NCBI GenBank assembly: GCA_015178975.1
Contig: WHVD01000113.1
Location: forward strand, 62,001-126,000
Reading direction: 5' to 3'
Length of the DNA: 64,000 nucleotides
Source of the DNA: Hysterangium stoloniferum
Lineage: Eukaryota; Basidiomycota; Agaricomycetes; Hysterangiales; Hysterangiaceae
Part shown: one piece after another, positions 15,145-26,661 of the stretch
Position numbering within the stretch: the stretch's first letter is position 1
Layout of the letters: each line of letters opens with the position of its first letter
The notes under the pieces: generated by a model
The model's database searches: none
What the model saw: the letters and a program-made list of their open reading frames with translations, nothing else
What the model was told of the DNA's origin: nothing
Made by a program: the position numbers and the translations under genes

Positions 15145-16382
15145 GAACAGAACTGTCTGGAGGCGGTTGGATTGACGAGAGCCATCCTGGGAGGGAAAGA
15201 CATCCTCCGATGGGAAGCCGGAAGCAAGACGTGGGACGGCGAGAGTAAGGGCAGCAGACTCGTCACAGGGGAGCGGACGTAAGGGTTTTCCAAGCTCAGC
15301 ACCAAGGAAGTAGTTGTGGCGGCGTGTAGGTGTGAAGCGGCGGGAACACTGGAGTACGCTAGCGTAAAGTCGAGTGAATGCGAGTGGGTCTTGGAACACT
15401 AGCTGGACCCGGCATGGCAAAAAGAGCTGGGGCGTTGCCGGTTGTTGTTCCCTCTGTGAGTAAATGGGCTATCCGTCGAAGCCAGCAGTGGCAGTATGTG
15501 CTGTATCGTATCGCGTGGACAATGCAGTGACCCGCCTTGTTCACGGAAGGTATACGTCGTTACACGGTGGACGCGAGCAAAAAGCGTTAGTATTACTAAG
15601 CTATTGTATAGCTTAGTGCGAAATATATTAGGACCCACAAGTGTCATCATGTTGAGATTATTACTGAACATCCAATATTTCAACAGGCCGTCCTGGTAAG
15701 CGTAATATTGGTTAGCTGATACCGTTGATGCTAACATGGTGCCGTGACACTATGTTGGCATAATCCAGCATTGTGATATTTAACAGAGAAACGTAATTTG
15801 AAGTCAAATCCATGATTGAAAGGATTAAGAAAATATTACAAGTTTTATCTTAGGCATCATTTTTAACTATGACACATCAATGGCAATGCTGGGTCCAATG
15901 CGTAAAGGGAAAGGTGGGACAACTGATCATGGGAATAGCTAAAGGACAACTGACCTATGCGCTACAACGCCATATGTCAATAGGGACTTCATGATACTTT
16001 TAATTCGAGTCGATGAACTAATCATAGGAGTATTCGCCTATTTTGGTTTCCAGGTGACGAAATTTTAATTTAATCCAATGTATTGCGGAAAATACATTGC
16101 GGTCAAAGTCTACATCACAATTATGACGTTCGAATATGGGTCTGTCCCAGATTGGCATGAATATTGCGTTTCCTCTACTGATCGGGTGCTCCATCCCACG
16201 GGCACAGCCTATTACAAACACAGCGCGTCGACGTCCCAAAGACCATCTCTCCCTCACCACTCAGAAGGTCATCGACTATAGGTCGTGGACATTGCAGCCA
16301 TTGTTGTGAAGGTTGCTGGCGATGCCGTTCCAGTGCCTGGCTTAAAGAGTGCAGCGACCCTTCTTTTGGCAATTATGAACTG
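15145..16382. repeat. Segmental duplication, locus 1 (partner 24750-25827)
   Basis: The two regions match over more than 1 kb in the same orientation. Shared runs include CGGAAGCAAG near the left end, GGGTCTTGGAACACTAGCTG, and the block AATATATTAGGACCCACAAG. The duplicated unit joins DIRS-like debris on its left to the 5' part of an NLR-like gene on its right. Locus 2 breaks off at about 25826, inside the NLR-like exon, where new sequence begins with TGTATTGGGG. Confidence 0.88.
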
Positions 16383-16385
16383 GGC
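15880..16385 (+). pseudogene. NLR-like gene 5' region, copy 1
   Basis: Near 16281 an exon opens with DIAAIVVKVAGDAVPVPGLK and continues SAATLLLAIM to a stop at 16386. This motif (VPVPGxKxA..LLxI) resembles the N-terminal helical domain found before the NTPase module of many agaricomycete NLR-type receptors. A GT-AG-like acceptor (GACTATAG) precedes it. The 5' leader (CGGTCAAAGTCTACATCACA and neighbours) is shared with the copies at 20.9 and 25.7 kb. Nothing of the NTPase or repeat domains follows. The family assignment rests on motif memory. Confidence 0.5.
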
Positions 16386-16386
16386 G

Positions 16387-17100
16387 TAATATTATATATT
16401 TAGTGGATATTCTTATTAATTCTCCGAGTACTTTCGAAATTGAATTCATTAGAGGATATAATATTTACCACACATTTTCAAAAGTATGAACATTATCATA
16501 TACTTTATATATTCCTTGAATTTTAGAACATATTCCGAGATTAAAGATTTGAACCCCAGCACTGCTTCGAATCGAAAAGGGACCTTAGGCGCTTATGTGT
16601 TTCTACGCACTCGGGGAGCACCGGAGGGCATCGACATGTGCCTGGTCGTGCTTTTATGGGAGGTATGTTCGGAAGATGCTATGGGGTGACGTGCACAGCT
16701 GCATTATGCGAAGCTTGAACATCCGTTTAGTCTGAATGAGGAGAGGGAGAGGAAGGCGAACCCAAAGCGAGTGAGGCGTGTTTTTTCTGTCGTTCTGTGC
16801 GCATCAGAATATGGGCTGAGGTTTTTGGAAATAGCTGCTGCATGGAATCTAACCTCCAATCAGTTTTCCCAGTTCCATACACACATATTACGCCCATCCC
16901 TTTCCCTCCAGGCCCACAACTGTACCGAACAGCTCCCCTCACCCTTATTGACTGTCGTATGCGCAAAATGACAGGCGGACTGAGAGTCGGATCATCGAAC
17001 CCATTTCCCGTCTTACTCTCCGGGAGTGCCAACCACCGCCCCAGTGTCCGTGAGAACGTCATGATGACGGTGAACACCTCGTTCATCCATCCCCGACGTC
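16387..17100. other. Mostly unassigned; possible coding debris
   Basis: The first 150 bp are AT-rich with no ORF. From about 16797 a plus-strand frame stays open for 114 codons with Pro-rich segments (TPIPFPPGPQLYRTAPL), but a minus-strand frame overlaps it fully, so coding status is undecided. No domain recognised. Confidence 0.3.
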
Positions 17101-17139
17101 CCCGCCCGTGTTCCCAGAATGCACTTCACCCAGCAGTTT

Positions 17140-18034
17140 GATGCCTTTCATTCGAAAAGGTAACGAGGCATTCTCGACTATGATACAGCAAGGCACGAAA
17201 TGGTTTTTCGCGCATATTATGAAGCTCATGGGTCAACAAGCCAACAAATGTGTCAGCGCCAGTGGCCTGAGCCGGAGAATACTGACATAGTGCACTGTGG
17301 GGTGGCGCAGAAGCGGCAGTGTATGCAATATAAGCGGGTGCGGCATTGTGTGGAAGAGCATGCCGATTTAAGCATGAGTGCCCTGGATTTGGAGGTAGGA
17401 AAGGATCCTGAGGAGAAGGTTCTGCTTCACCGGGTGGACCTGCGTGCCTGCGGAGGACCCATGGGGGAGGAACATGCCTTTGAGTATTCCTGTCCGCAGT
17501 GTGAGGCGGAGGCTGTGGCGCAGACGTGAGTTTCCTTCCACGTCGTCTCGGTATTATGAGCTGATACTCCCTGGGCCGTGAATGGGTTTACAGGCGTGCA
17601 CTGTTGCGACTTCTCCTGATATCTATGTGTATATTCGACGAAGTTGCTGCACCTGAGCGGGGTATCTACAAAACCTGGTAAGGGGTGGTTATTCTCGCAT
17701 CATCTCTTAACCTAATCATCCCTGTCTTGTTCTTGAAGATGTCCCCATCAACGATGTTGCGCCCCCTTTGGATAAATACCTTGCCTCGGGACTCCATCCA
17801 AGTCAGAGGCCGCCTCCGCATGAACTTTGCGTCCACTCCCAGTCCACACATTCACAGGTCAAAATCACTCCCAGGCAGATACCATATTCCCAGGTTCATG
17901 TCGCACAAGGGCCGCCCGCACGTTCTGGGCACTACATCGCCCATATACGGATCGAAATGGGAGGTGGTAGTACGGATGAAGGGAGTTTGGTTTTAATGAC
18001 GAGAAGGTTGCGAAGGCGGAAGGTGGGAACATGA
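17140..18034 (+). pseudogene. Unrecognised gene fragment with candidate introns
   Basis: From 17200 the plus strand encodes VFRAYYEAHGSTSQQ, then EEHADLSMSALDLEVG, DPEEKVLLHRVDL and a Cys pair (CPQCEAEA). The frame reaches a good donor (ACGTGAGTTT at 17527) with an acceptor TTTACAG near 17592. A second candidate intron is 17682-17739 (GTAAGG...CTTGAAG). The last segment (DVPINDVAPPLDKYLASGLH onward, stop at 18032) is Pro/His/Ser-rich. The splice phases do not all agree and one stop lies between segments, so it is probably decayed. I do not recognise the protein. Confidence 0.4.
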
Positions 18035-18940
18035 AGGAGTTGAAGGCGTTGGCGCACCTGTTTGCCCATGCACCTCACCAAGTACCTTTTCAAGCTTTCC
18101 ATAATCCAGAGGCTTATTTATTAATATGCACACTTTTGTGTGTACCCTTCAGAACTATGATTGCAACATTTTACGGGTGGCATTCTCGAACAATTGTTGG
18201 TCATTTGTAGTTATGAGGCATTCGGGTGTGAAATCCCGCATTTATTAATGTCTTCAAAATAAGTAAAGAGAATTCATTTGTACCCAGATGATCTCAAATG
18301 ACATAAGAATATCTTGTTTATTCCATGACTTGCTCTCTGTCTTGATGAGTTTTAGTTGGAATCTCTTTCCCCTTGAAAACGCTCTCGGAATTAACCGATT
18401 TATAACGATATCGCCATTGGATACAGTTTCTACTCTTATATATAAACCAGTTGCCTGATTCTAAGATTGCTGAGCGGTTCCCGGGGTTTCATTGCGATAA
18501 TGTCGAGCGAGGCGAGCACTAATCAGCGCTTGTCACAAGAACTTTAGACTCTTTTGATTGCACTCTATGCGAAAAAGTGTGCTTCATGGAGTAGTAAAAT
18601 AAGACGATGAGCTCTTGTTACCCTATTATCCCAGATTTCGGGAATATGTGTTTACACTTCGAAACCTTTGCGATGCCTTTCTTGGACCGGGTGTAAAGTA
18701 GAAAGTAAGAAATATAACATGCGGCCGGCTACGCCGACGAATACCATTTCCCCAGTATATTTAATTGAGCTATGGGAGACATGTGAAGGCCGTATTAGTG
18801 GGACATATAGATGGCGAATTTTAGGTATGGAATTTGGGAGGTGCGGGGTTAGCGTGGATATTACGGGACCCCCCAGGCTGGTTCGTCAGATCACACCACC
18901 ACAAATGTGAATGAAAAAAATCACAGGTGAACTAATCATG
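18035..18940. other. No gene recognised
   Basis: AT-rich sequence with short, unsupported ORFs only. No LTR ends, tandem repeats or conserved coding segments were seen. Confidence 0.5.
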
Positions 18941-20345
18941 TACCTGACACCGATCATCCTGACCTACTCCCCAGCCATTGGTCGTATTGCAGGTTTTGGG
19001 GATTTACAGGAAAAGCTTAATTTAAATCCATAACCATAGTTAAAGCGACGAAAATAATATCACATGCTCTATCTCGTCCGTCTGTATAAACCAGCGATAG
19101 CTGCACAGAACCAAGGCGAGACAACCGGTAAAGGAAAGAACCGGGGCACAACTGACCCCTATCACACACCGCCATCTGTCAGTGCCAAGGAACTTCATGT
19201 TCCTTTCATTCAATTGGATCAATTAATTGTAGATCTCGAGTCTGCTTATCTAGTCGAATGTGTTCCACCAATGGGCGAATTCGTCCACGAAGGACGACGT
19301 CCACATCCCGAGTAAACCATTGGATTTAGTACGATCGGCACAGCCTACAACAAATACCGCCTCGATGCCAACTTATCTATGTCCGTGACCTTCACAGTGT
19401 TTACTACGTCCGTTGTCAACCGTTTAACATGCTCACTTTACTGCCCAATTTCCTGTCAGCCTTCATCTCTCCCTCTCGACTTATCACCTCAGATCCTGAT
19501 GCATCCAATTTCGGATTGAAAGCACTTTCACGTGGAGGGGAATCTCCTACCGTCGAGTAAATGGATATTTACCTCATCAGAGAGGATCATTGCTGAACTC
19601 TTCACAGTATTGTCGCTATACACGGCCTCGATGGAGACAGGGAGGCGTCCTTCACTGCAGATAATGGGGTCCTTTGGCTTCGCGATCTCCTGCCAGAGGC
19701 GATATCTTCCGCCAGGATTCTCACATACGGCTATGATGCGCGTACCGAAGGCACGAATAGATCACAGCAGTCCCTGTACGATATTTCTGTCGATTTCGTA
19801 GCTAAATTGTCTGCATTCAGATCCTCTACTGGAACGAACGTTCGTGGTTCGAAACATTTTACCATTATTTTTTGAGACATGTTCTGATCCAGGACGGGCG
19901 GCTAATATTTATTGCGCACAGCTTTGGTGGGTTCATGTTTAAAAATGTTAGTATATCCTCCATATAATGATCATTGTCTGGAGTAAATTGATTAGGCGCT
20001 TATCCATGCAAGTTCGGCCCATAATAGGCATCTTCCCAATCACCTGGAAGTGGGAACAGCAACGTATGGTGTAATTTTCATGGGGACGCCCCATCAAGGT
20101 GTCGACCTACTTGAATGGGCTCAGTCACGGTTGAATGGCAGATCCATTGAGTCCCTCCAAGACGACCCGTTACTTAGACCTTTGGCGTTCCATTCGGAAG
20201 TATTGAGGCAACAATTGGCACAGTATAATCCTATTTCTTCCCGGTTAAAGACAGTATTTTGCTGAATTTGAAAGCCTGTCGTCAAATAGGCTCACTGGGT
20301 CCGGGTCGCACAGGGTTATAGGCCCCCGGTGCATTGCTTAACGAA
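18941..20345 (+). pseudogene. NLR-associated alpha/beta-hydrolase domain, one frameshift
   Basis: Upstream (19080-19210) lies the same leader as in the other NLR-like copies. The domain reads in three exons: 19609-19839, 19893-19946 and 19996-20265, with GT-AG introns of 53 and 49 bp. Motifs in order: IVAIHGLDGD (oxyanion-type HGxxG), WLRDLLPE, ILTYGYDA, the nucleophile elbow IAHSFGGFMFK (Ser in AHSFGG), GVIFMGTPHQGVDL and LRQQLAQYNPIS. This is the lipase/serine-esterase-like domain found at the N-terminus of fungal NLR-type proteins. An extra T in a TTTT run near 20257 ends the frame at 20265; skipping it opens AEFESLSSNRL to 20345. No NTPase or repeat domain follows. The first exon start is uncertain. 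Confidence 0.75.
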
Positions 20346-20640
20346 CTAACGACAGGTTGTTTATGTACGTAACTAAAGGTCCCCTGGTATGCCTGGGGTG
20401 CCAGGCTTACAGAGTTAGGAGTTAGTATATAGAACAATAAAGCTCCCAGAGTTGCATAAAATATCCAAAATCATTAGTGGGAAGGTGGCTCCTTCGAGGA
20501 GTAGCGCGCCGAAGTAGATATGGGCTTACCCTCAGAGTTCTGCCTTTTTCACCCGCGGTTTACAACGATCTCACTGTTTTGTTGAATTTTACACTTGGAG
20601 GTATTTTTATTGCCTTATATGTAAAGGAATTACGTATTAG
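20346..20640. other. Unassigned spacer
   Basis: The spacer between two NLR-like copies carries no recognisable coding segment. A short motif TGCTGAATTTGAAA occurs at 20261 and again at 20654, suggesting small-scale duplication of the boundary. Confidence 0.4.
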
Positions 20641-20649
20641 CCGGAGATT

Positions 20650-22436
20650 TACATGCTGAATTTGAAATTTGCCATAAATAGGCCGAATTTGTATTGGACA
20701 CGGGAACTCAACCAGATCGCATCGCTACAAATATGTAACAGTAATATTACGAAACTGATCGTGGGAATAACCAAGGCACAACGGACGTATGTCATTTGGC
20801 ACTTCATTGTACCTTTCTTTCTAGTCAACAAACTAATGATAGGAGTGTTCGTCTTTTTTTGTTATTCAACGAAGAGTTTATTTATTCCATTGTATTGCAG
20901 CAAATCCACTACAGACAAACTCCACATCGCGATTGCGGCGTTCGGATATGAGGGTGTCGCTTATTACCATGAATACTGCGTTTCCCCTAACAATCCGGTG
21001 CTCCATCCCACGCGCACAGCCAATACCAAATACAGCGCCTCGACGTGCCAAACAGTAAGTCTCCCTCACCACCGACGAAGATCATCGATTATAGGTCATG
21101 GACATTGCAGCCATTGTCGTCAAAGTTGCTGGCGATGCCGTCCCGGTACCTGGTATAAAGAGTGCAGCAACACTTGTTTTGGAGATTATGAGAGTTGTAA
21201 AGGTGCGCCGGAAGCATAAAAACAATTTTTAGAGTTGGTAGAGATGACGATTGGCGAACATCAGGAAACCGGGGAGAGAAACGAGAGATTGAATACCCTT
21301 ATCCAGACCACTGGCCGTCGTCTCGTCGCTTTCCACGATCGATTGAGGGAGAAGCGGGAGAATATCCCGGACAATTTCAAAGCGATATTAGACGATTATC
21401 AGAAGTAGGAACTTGAAATCCACTGAGTAGCTGTAAGCCTGGCCACCTTACCACATATGCCACCATTCACAACCACTCCCTTTGTTCGACTAATAAAGCA
21501 TTCCTTGCTTCGCCACTCAATCACCCTTGACCATTGTTCTTCCATCAACCTTTGTTCTCCTTTTCCCGCCACATCTGCCTTGTCTTCAGGCACCTTTTGT
21601 TACCACAATCTTATTGTTCCAAGCAGATATATAAGTATACACTCCACAGTGATAAGAGGGGAATCTTTTTGACCATGAAATCCCTTCCCACTCTTCTCTA
21701 GGGAACCTCACATTCATCTTGTATTATACTGCTATTAAAATAAAGAAAACTTAGTCCTGTCTGTGTTGACCGAGTGAGGCTGATAACAACAGCCTTTCAG
21801 TAGCCGTAATTGACACATAACCCGACTGGTTTAGTGCACTTGAGGACATTCTTGCCCCTGCACGCTCATACAAACCAGGAAAAGGTTTCAGGGGACACGT
21901 CAAGTCTTGGATACGACAACGAGATAAATCTATCGCAAAACTGGAAAGGCGATTGGGAGAAGCGGAGAAGGAGGCAATGGTGCGTCCCGCTAGTCACAGT
22001 CAGAATCTGTGCTTATCCTTATTGGCTATTAGATGTCCTTTTCGCTCAATACCTCATTAGGTGTCGCTGAACTCGTGGCGTTCGGTAATACCAGAATGGA
22101 CGCTACCATGGATCAATTAACGGCTATCCTTGATTCGCTTTCCTTAGTCAGGGAAGGAATCGTTGAGGGAAGACAAGTCTCACACAGCGGAGCAAGAACG
22201 AATATTGGTGAACGGGTACGCCCGTTCTCTCTCCCCAAAGATCATACCCGCAGGCTCATAGCAATGATACAGGATTTGTTCCACCGAAAGGATTTGGAAC
22301 TGTTACGCACATTATCGGTCCGGAACCATTATTATGATTGTGAAAAAGGAGGGAATCAAACGGTCGCCTCGCGGTGGAGCGTTAAACTCTGTGCCGCGAA
22401 GTCTGAAGCTGACGGGAAGCCCATCGGTGACGCCTA
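20650..22436 (+). pseudogene. NLR-like N-terminal helical domain, interrupted copy
   Basis: This copy repeats the shared leader (20760-21085). An acceptor (GATTATAG) is followed by MDIAAIVVKVAGDAVPVPG and SAATLVLEIMRVVKV. After a 2-nt frame break come charged helices: ERNERLNTLIQTTGRRL and REKRENIPDNFKAILDDYQK. An LTR-like insert then splits it (about 21409-21815). The protein resumes with DWFSALEDILAPARSYKPG, KLERRLGEAEKEAM, and finally MDATMDQLTAILDSLSLVRE and LELLRTLSVR. The layout fits the helical bundle before the NTPase of agaricomycete NLR-type receptors. It ends at 22436 against a LINE. No Walker motifs are present. Assignment is by motif and by similarity to 57.7 kb (LLRTLSV, VKLC.AK). 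Confidence 0.55.
21409..21815. repeat. LTR-like dispersed repeat, copy 2
   Basis: This segment interrupts the NLR-like helical region and resembles 225-575. It is pyrimidine-rich in its first part, contains ATATATAAGTATACACTCC (a possible TATA region) and ends in a block shared with copy 1. I did not find a clear target duplication. Confidence 0.45.
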
Positions 22437-23010
22437 GATCGTGGAAAGAATGGGAGAGAGGGGGGACCCCTGGGGTATGCCAAACTCAGCGAGGGGGACG
22501 ATGGGACCAGTGGATCCATCCACCCGGACTTTGACGCTCCGATGCGAGAGGAAAGACTTGACCCACCCAATGAGGTGAGGGACGAAGCCTAGTAATTCCA
22601 TGGTGCGAATGAGACGGGGATGGTTGACAAAATCAAAGAATCCTTTAATGTCGAGTGTAACCGCTGTGGCCACCCGTCTGGTACTCCAGGCGGCTTGAAT
22701 GTCATGTGTTAGTGTGAGACACGCATCAGTAACCGAGGATTTATCTCGGCCACCAAACTGGTTGGATGGAACCAGGTTGAGTTTCCCAACCTCAAAGGTG
22801 ACACGTTGGGCAACAAGCTTTTCGAGAAGCTTGCTGAGGCATTCAAGGAGGGAGATAGGACGAGCAGGTCGGATGAATCTTGGGGGCTGGGTGATTTTTA
22901 AAGACTGTAGGGAAGGGTTAGCCATTACCTCCTCCAGTGGGGTTTCCTCTGAAAAGACCTCTTCACCGGGGTAAGAACGTGTGAAGACATTGGTCAGGGT
23001 GATTTTTGAC
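22434..23010 (-). pseudogene. LINE reverse transcriptase fragment
   Basis: Motifs in order: RPISLLECLSKLLEKLVAQR, NLVPSNQFGGR, SSVTDACLTLTHDIQAAW, TAVTLDIKGFFDFVNHPRL (the first catalytic Asp is in LDIKGFFD), WVKSFLSHRSVKVRVDG and FGIPQGSPLSPIL. These are RT blocks 1 to 4 of Tad1-type non-LTR elements. The stop TAG follows directly, and block 5 (xADD), the thumb and any RNase H are absent. The upstream frame begins near 23010 with LTNVFTRSYPGEEV. Without the second and third catalytic Asp it cannot polymerise. Confidence 0.88.
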
Positions 23011-24176
23011 TACGGCGTATCTTTGGAGATGATTGTATTAGGAGGGAGACCCAGAGCAAGGCGGATCGTTGGCAGGTGGTCTTCAACGAGGCCAGCAGAT
23101 GTGTGGGGGGAGGGAGAGTATGATATTTTGAGAAGTGTTCCAATGGGAGCCCAAAACATGTAGTCCTTTGGCAGTGGGGACCAGCGCAAGGGTCCTGTTA
23201 ACATTCCAGGATATAGCTAGGGCTTCCTGCCGCTCGGTAACGGGGGGGTTCACCACGGAATCGCACAATGTAGTGCAAAGGTTCGCTAGCTGGGGGACTT
23301 CGGCGGGCTTGCACCCTGGGACCAGGTGGGCTAGGGGCTTGCGATTGAGGGCTGGGTGGTGGGGTGACAGCAGCAACAGCGGGGTATTATGTCGCAGTGT
23401 TCCCAGCTGCCTCAGGTGCCAGCCGAGTCGCAGGAGGTTGGTGCTTGAGCCCGCGCGAACTTTGAGCATGATGGGCCTTGAAGCGTTGTTCAAAGCGTGT
23501 GAGTTGCAATGTGATGGAGTTCCTGATGTCCACCATGGACTTAGACAGAAAATCTATGATAGGGCGCGGGATTTGGTCAGGGCTGTATGGCTGGGATGGG
23601 GTAGGCTGTGGGGTCCGGGCGACGGGGTAGCTCTCACCCAGAGATCCCAGTGTATCGTCGGGGCTTTGGATGTGGGAGGGAAGGTCACGGAGTTTGGTGA
23701 TGCAGGCGAGGGCATCACTTGTAATCTCGTCAGAGCTGTGGAGAGCGCTGTTAAGTGTTTCCGCAAGCACCTTGATGAGGTCAGAGGCAATCTGCTCTAG
23801 GGATAGCGGTTGGTAGAGGGATTCATCATCCCAGTGGGACGCCAGCGCCCGGACCTTGGAAATGAGGCTAGGAACAGGGTCAACCGGGGGGCAGAGGGGC
23901 TCGGGGAGAATGTCCGAGCTATTGGGAGATGGGGAGGGGGGCGCGCGGCGCGCAGGTACGGGGCCGTGGTTCGAAGCGGCCTTCGGTCGCTGGGGTGGTA
24001 GCGGCCCGTTTTCTGTTGTTAGAGGGGTCAAGGGGGCCCTGAGGGGCCTTAGGTCCAGGGTCTTCGAGAGAAGGATCCATTGGGGAGGTGATGGAGCCAG
24101 AGTCGGGGTTGAGAGAGGCAGCCGCGAGAGCCGGTGGTGGGAGCGAGAATAACCCAGCCATGTCACGTGAGGACAC
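22434..24176 (-). mobile_element. Tad1-like LINE, truncated in its reverse transcriptase
   Basis: Read on the minus strand, an ORF1-like Pro/Ser-rich protein comes first (about 24166-23083, in two frames). It carries LEQIASDLIKVLAETLNSAL and RPIIDFLSKSMVDIRNSI. A short linker follows (PSPHTSAGLVEDHLPTIR), then RT domain 1-3 (next entry). The endonuclease domain expected between ORF1 and RT is not recognisable, so an internal deletion is likely. The 3' end is lost: the frame ends at SPILSTI, before the catalytic YADD. The left edge touches the NLR-like segment at 22436. The right edge meets DIRS-like debris at the motif CATGTCACGTGAGGACACA. Confidence 0.8.
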
Positions 24177-24750
24177 AGTTACAGGTTACGCCGAAGAATA
24201 ACCTTTTTGTATGTAGTTTTGAACATTAATGTTCAAATAAAGTAACTATATGGTACACGTATCTTCTGCTCACAAGTGGATTATGGGAAGAGTCCACAGA
24301 GCTGAATCTCTATCTCACTCCGGTCCGGTGAACGACATCACGTTGCGGTCTAAAGCGGAAGGGGGGTGTGAGCACAGGTGGAAGACAGGCACCCATTGTA
24401 GCAGGCCCGGGCCAAGCGGGGCAGATCTTAGAAAAGCCGGTGGACTGGGAGAAGTGGTCTGCAAATGTGGCCGTGAAAGCCCGATGTCGTTCTCACACAA
24501 TGGCAAGAATAGGGCGAGTCTCGGGAAAGCTGCAGGTTGATTTCAGAAAAAGAGCCTTGGAGGAACCCTTGAGGCTAAAGTTGAAGGTGATGGAGAACAT
24601 GAGGGCAAATTAAGAGCAAGAGGCGGCATCAGTAATGGAATCATCTTTAAAAGGAATTTATTCAGATTCAAAAAAGAAGTCAAGTGGGGATGCAAGACCA
24701 AGGAATTGATGCATGAGTTCCATTGTGGAAGATGAGCAGAGCTATCTGGA
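24161..24750 (-). mobile_element. DIRS-like retroelement debris, copy 2
   Basis: Homologous to 13263-14280 but uninterrupted where that copy carries its solo LTR, and better preserved in G+C. Minus-strand segments include SFPETRPILAI and CPAWPGPATMGACLPPV. It runs directly into the segmental duplication block at about 24750. Confidence 0.55.
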
Positions 24751-25827
24751 GGAGGTTGAAATGACCGCGGGCCATCCTGGCAGGGAAAGACATCATTCGA
24801 TGGGAAGCCGGAAGCAAGCTGTGTGGGACGGCAATAGTAAGGGGTGCAACAGACTCGTCACAGGGAGCGGACGTGAGGGTTTTTCAAGCTCAGCACCAAG
24901 GAAGTAGTTGTGGCGGCGTGTAGGTGTGAAGCGGCGGGAACGCTGGAGCACGCTAGCGTAAAGTGGAGTGAATGCGAGTGGGTCTTGGAACACTAGCTGG
25001 ACCCGGCATGGCAAAAAGAGCTGGGGTGTTGCCGGTTGTTGTTCCCTTTGTGAGTAAATGGGCTACCCGTCGAAGCCAGCAGTGGCAGTATGTGCCTTAT
25101 CGTATCGCGTGGGTAACATAGTGACCCGCCTTGTTCACGGAGGGAGGGGTATACGTCGTTACACGGTGGACGCAAGCAAAAAGCGTTAGTATTACTAAGC
25201 TACTGTACACAATTGTGTAGCTTAGTGCGAAATATATTAGGACCCACAAGTGTCATCATGTTGAGATTGTTACTGAATATCCAATATTTCAACAGGCCGT
25301 CCTGGTAAGCGTAGGGTTGGTTAGTTGATACCGTTCATGGTAACATGGTGCCGTGACACCATGTGGGCATAGTCCAGCATTGTGATATTTAACAGATAAA
25401 CGTAAGTTGAAGTAAAATCCATTATTGAAAGGATTAAGAAAATATTCCAAGTTCCATCTCAGGCATCATTATTACCTATGACCCATCAATCCGCAATGCT
25501 GGGTCCAAAGCGTAAAGGAAAAGATGGGACAACTGATCATGTGAATAGCCAAAGGACAGTTGACCTATGCGCTACACCGCCAGATGTCACTAGGCACTTC
25601 ATGGTACTTTTCATTCGAGTCAATGAACCAATGATAAGAGTATTCGCCTATTTTGGTTTCCATATGACGAATATTGAATTTAATCCAATGTATTGCGGAA
25701 AATACATTGCGGTCAAAGTCTACATCACAATTATGACGTTCGAATACGGGACTGTCCCAGATTGGCATGAATACTGCGTTTCTTCTACCAATCGGGTGCT
25801 CCATCCCACGGGCACAGCCTATTACAG
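24750..25827. repeat. Segmental duplication, locus 2 (partner 15145-16382)
   Basis: This is the second copy of the block described at 15145. Orientation and order are the same. It ends inside the NLR-like leader at about 25826, at the point where locus 1 continues to the helical exon. Confidence 0.88.
25478..25826 (+). pseudogene. NLR-like gene leader, copy 4, truncated
   Basis: The stretch contains the leader shared with 16.0 and 20.8 kb (segments equivalent to YCGKYIAVKVYITIMTFEYG and HEYCVSSTNRVLHPTGTAYY in one frame). The exon that should follow, with the VPVPG motif, is replaced by unrelated sequence from about 25827. Whether the leader itself is translated is unclear: its frame is not conserved across copies. 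Confidence 0.5.
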
Positions 25828-26640
25828 ACAATGTATTGGGGGTCTGGTGTATGCCCATGGACCTGAATAGGGCCTGTATACAATACAACCACAGCAAGAA
25901 GGGCTACAGTTACACAACTGTGATGCTGGAGCTGGTTTTGAAGGTCCTTCAGAATATGGGTGAGGCCAGCATAGGAATCTTGGAGTCAGTACAGGAACTA
26001 GTACTGTATTGTGAGTGCAGGGAATAGCAGTGAGCTGCCAAGCATAGTAGGAGGGAAGCAGAGGGTCTGAGACAGCAGGAGTCACATCAGAATGGGTTTG
26101 AGACAGTTGACTTGACTAGCCAGGTACAAGCTTATTTCCTTTTGGGAGGGATATGGAGCAGGCTATAGAAATAGTAGATGGGTATGGAGAAACAGGAGGG
26201 TAAGCACCTCCTATTAGCACTTTAAATTAAGAAATAATAACTTGTGTTTCTGATTAACAGGGTGTGAGGGCAAAGTTATGAAATGGGGGCCGACACAGCC
26301 ATAATTGTCTTCAAGAGCAATATAACTGAGGTGTAACATGGAGGGCTGAAGCTGAGCTAGAAAAGAAAACAAAAAGAGAGATAGGGAAAGCAGGGAGTAA
26401 TGATAATGATTCCAAAAGGTAGATTGGGCATCTGAATCAAGGATCTAAAAAGAACAAAACAAAGGTATTGCCATCAAGGCAAGGTTACTCAAGCCTCTCA
26501 GTGGTCCAACAGGTCATAGGGTTGTCAAGAAATAAAATAAGTGATTGGTATGCATGAGGGGTCCAATAAGCTGCTTGGCAGGTGGATGATTGCTGGTCCC
26601 CTCTTAAGGCAAAAGACCCATCATCTAGCCAAAATCAGCA
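25827..26640. other. Unassigned, probable retroelement sequence
   Basis: This foreign block begins TGTATTGGGGGTCTGG, an LTR-like TG start, and continues purine-rich with no recognised domain. The second border is not evident. Confidence 0.35.
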
Positions 26641-26661
26641 TGCCAAAAACAAAAAACACAA

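Noticed and set aside
14962..15420. Minus-strand ORF of 152 codons, partly repeated at 24793-25014
   Set aside because: Both readings lie in the segmental duplication, the frame is not kept between the copies, and I could not match a recombinase or other domain, so I did not call a gene.
16540..16600. tRNA-like TTGAACCCC...TTCGAATCG motif
   Set aside because: The spacing to any possible acceptor stem and anticodon arm is wrong; no cloverleaf can be drawn. No tRNA or rRNA gene was found in the window.
23135..23800. Plus-strand 221-codon ORF
   Set aside because: It lies antisense to LINE ORF1, whose minus-strand frame continues into recognisable RT; the plus frame has no motif.
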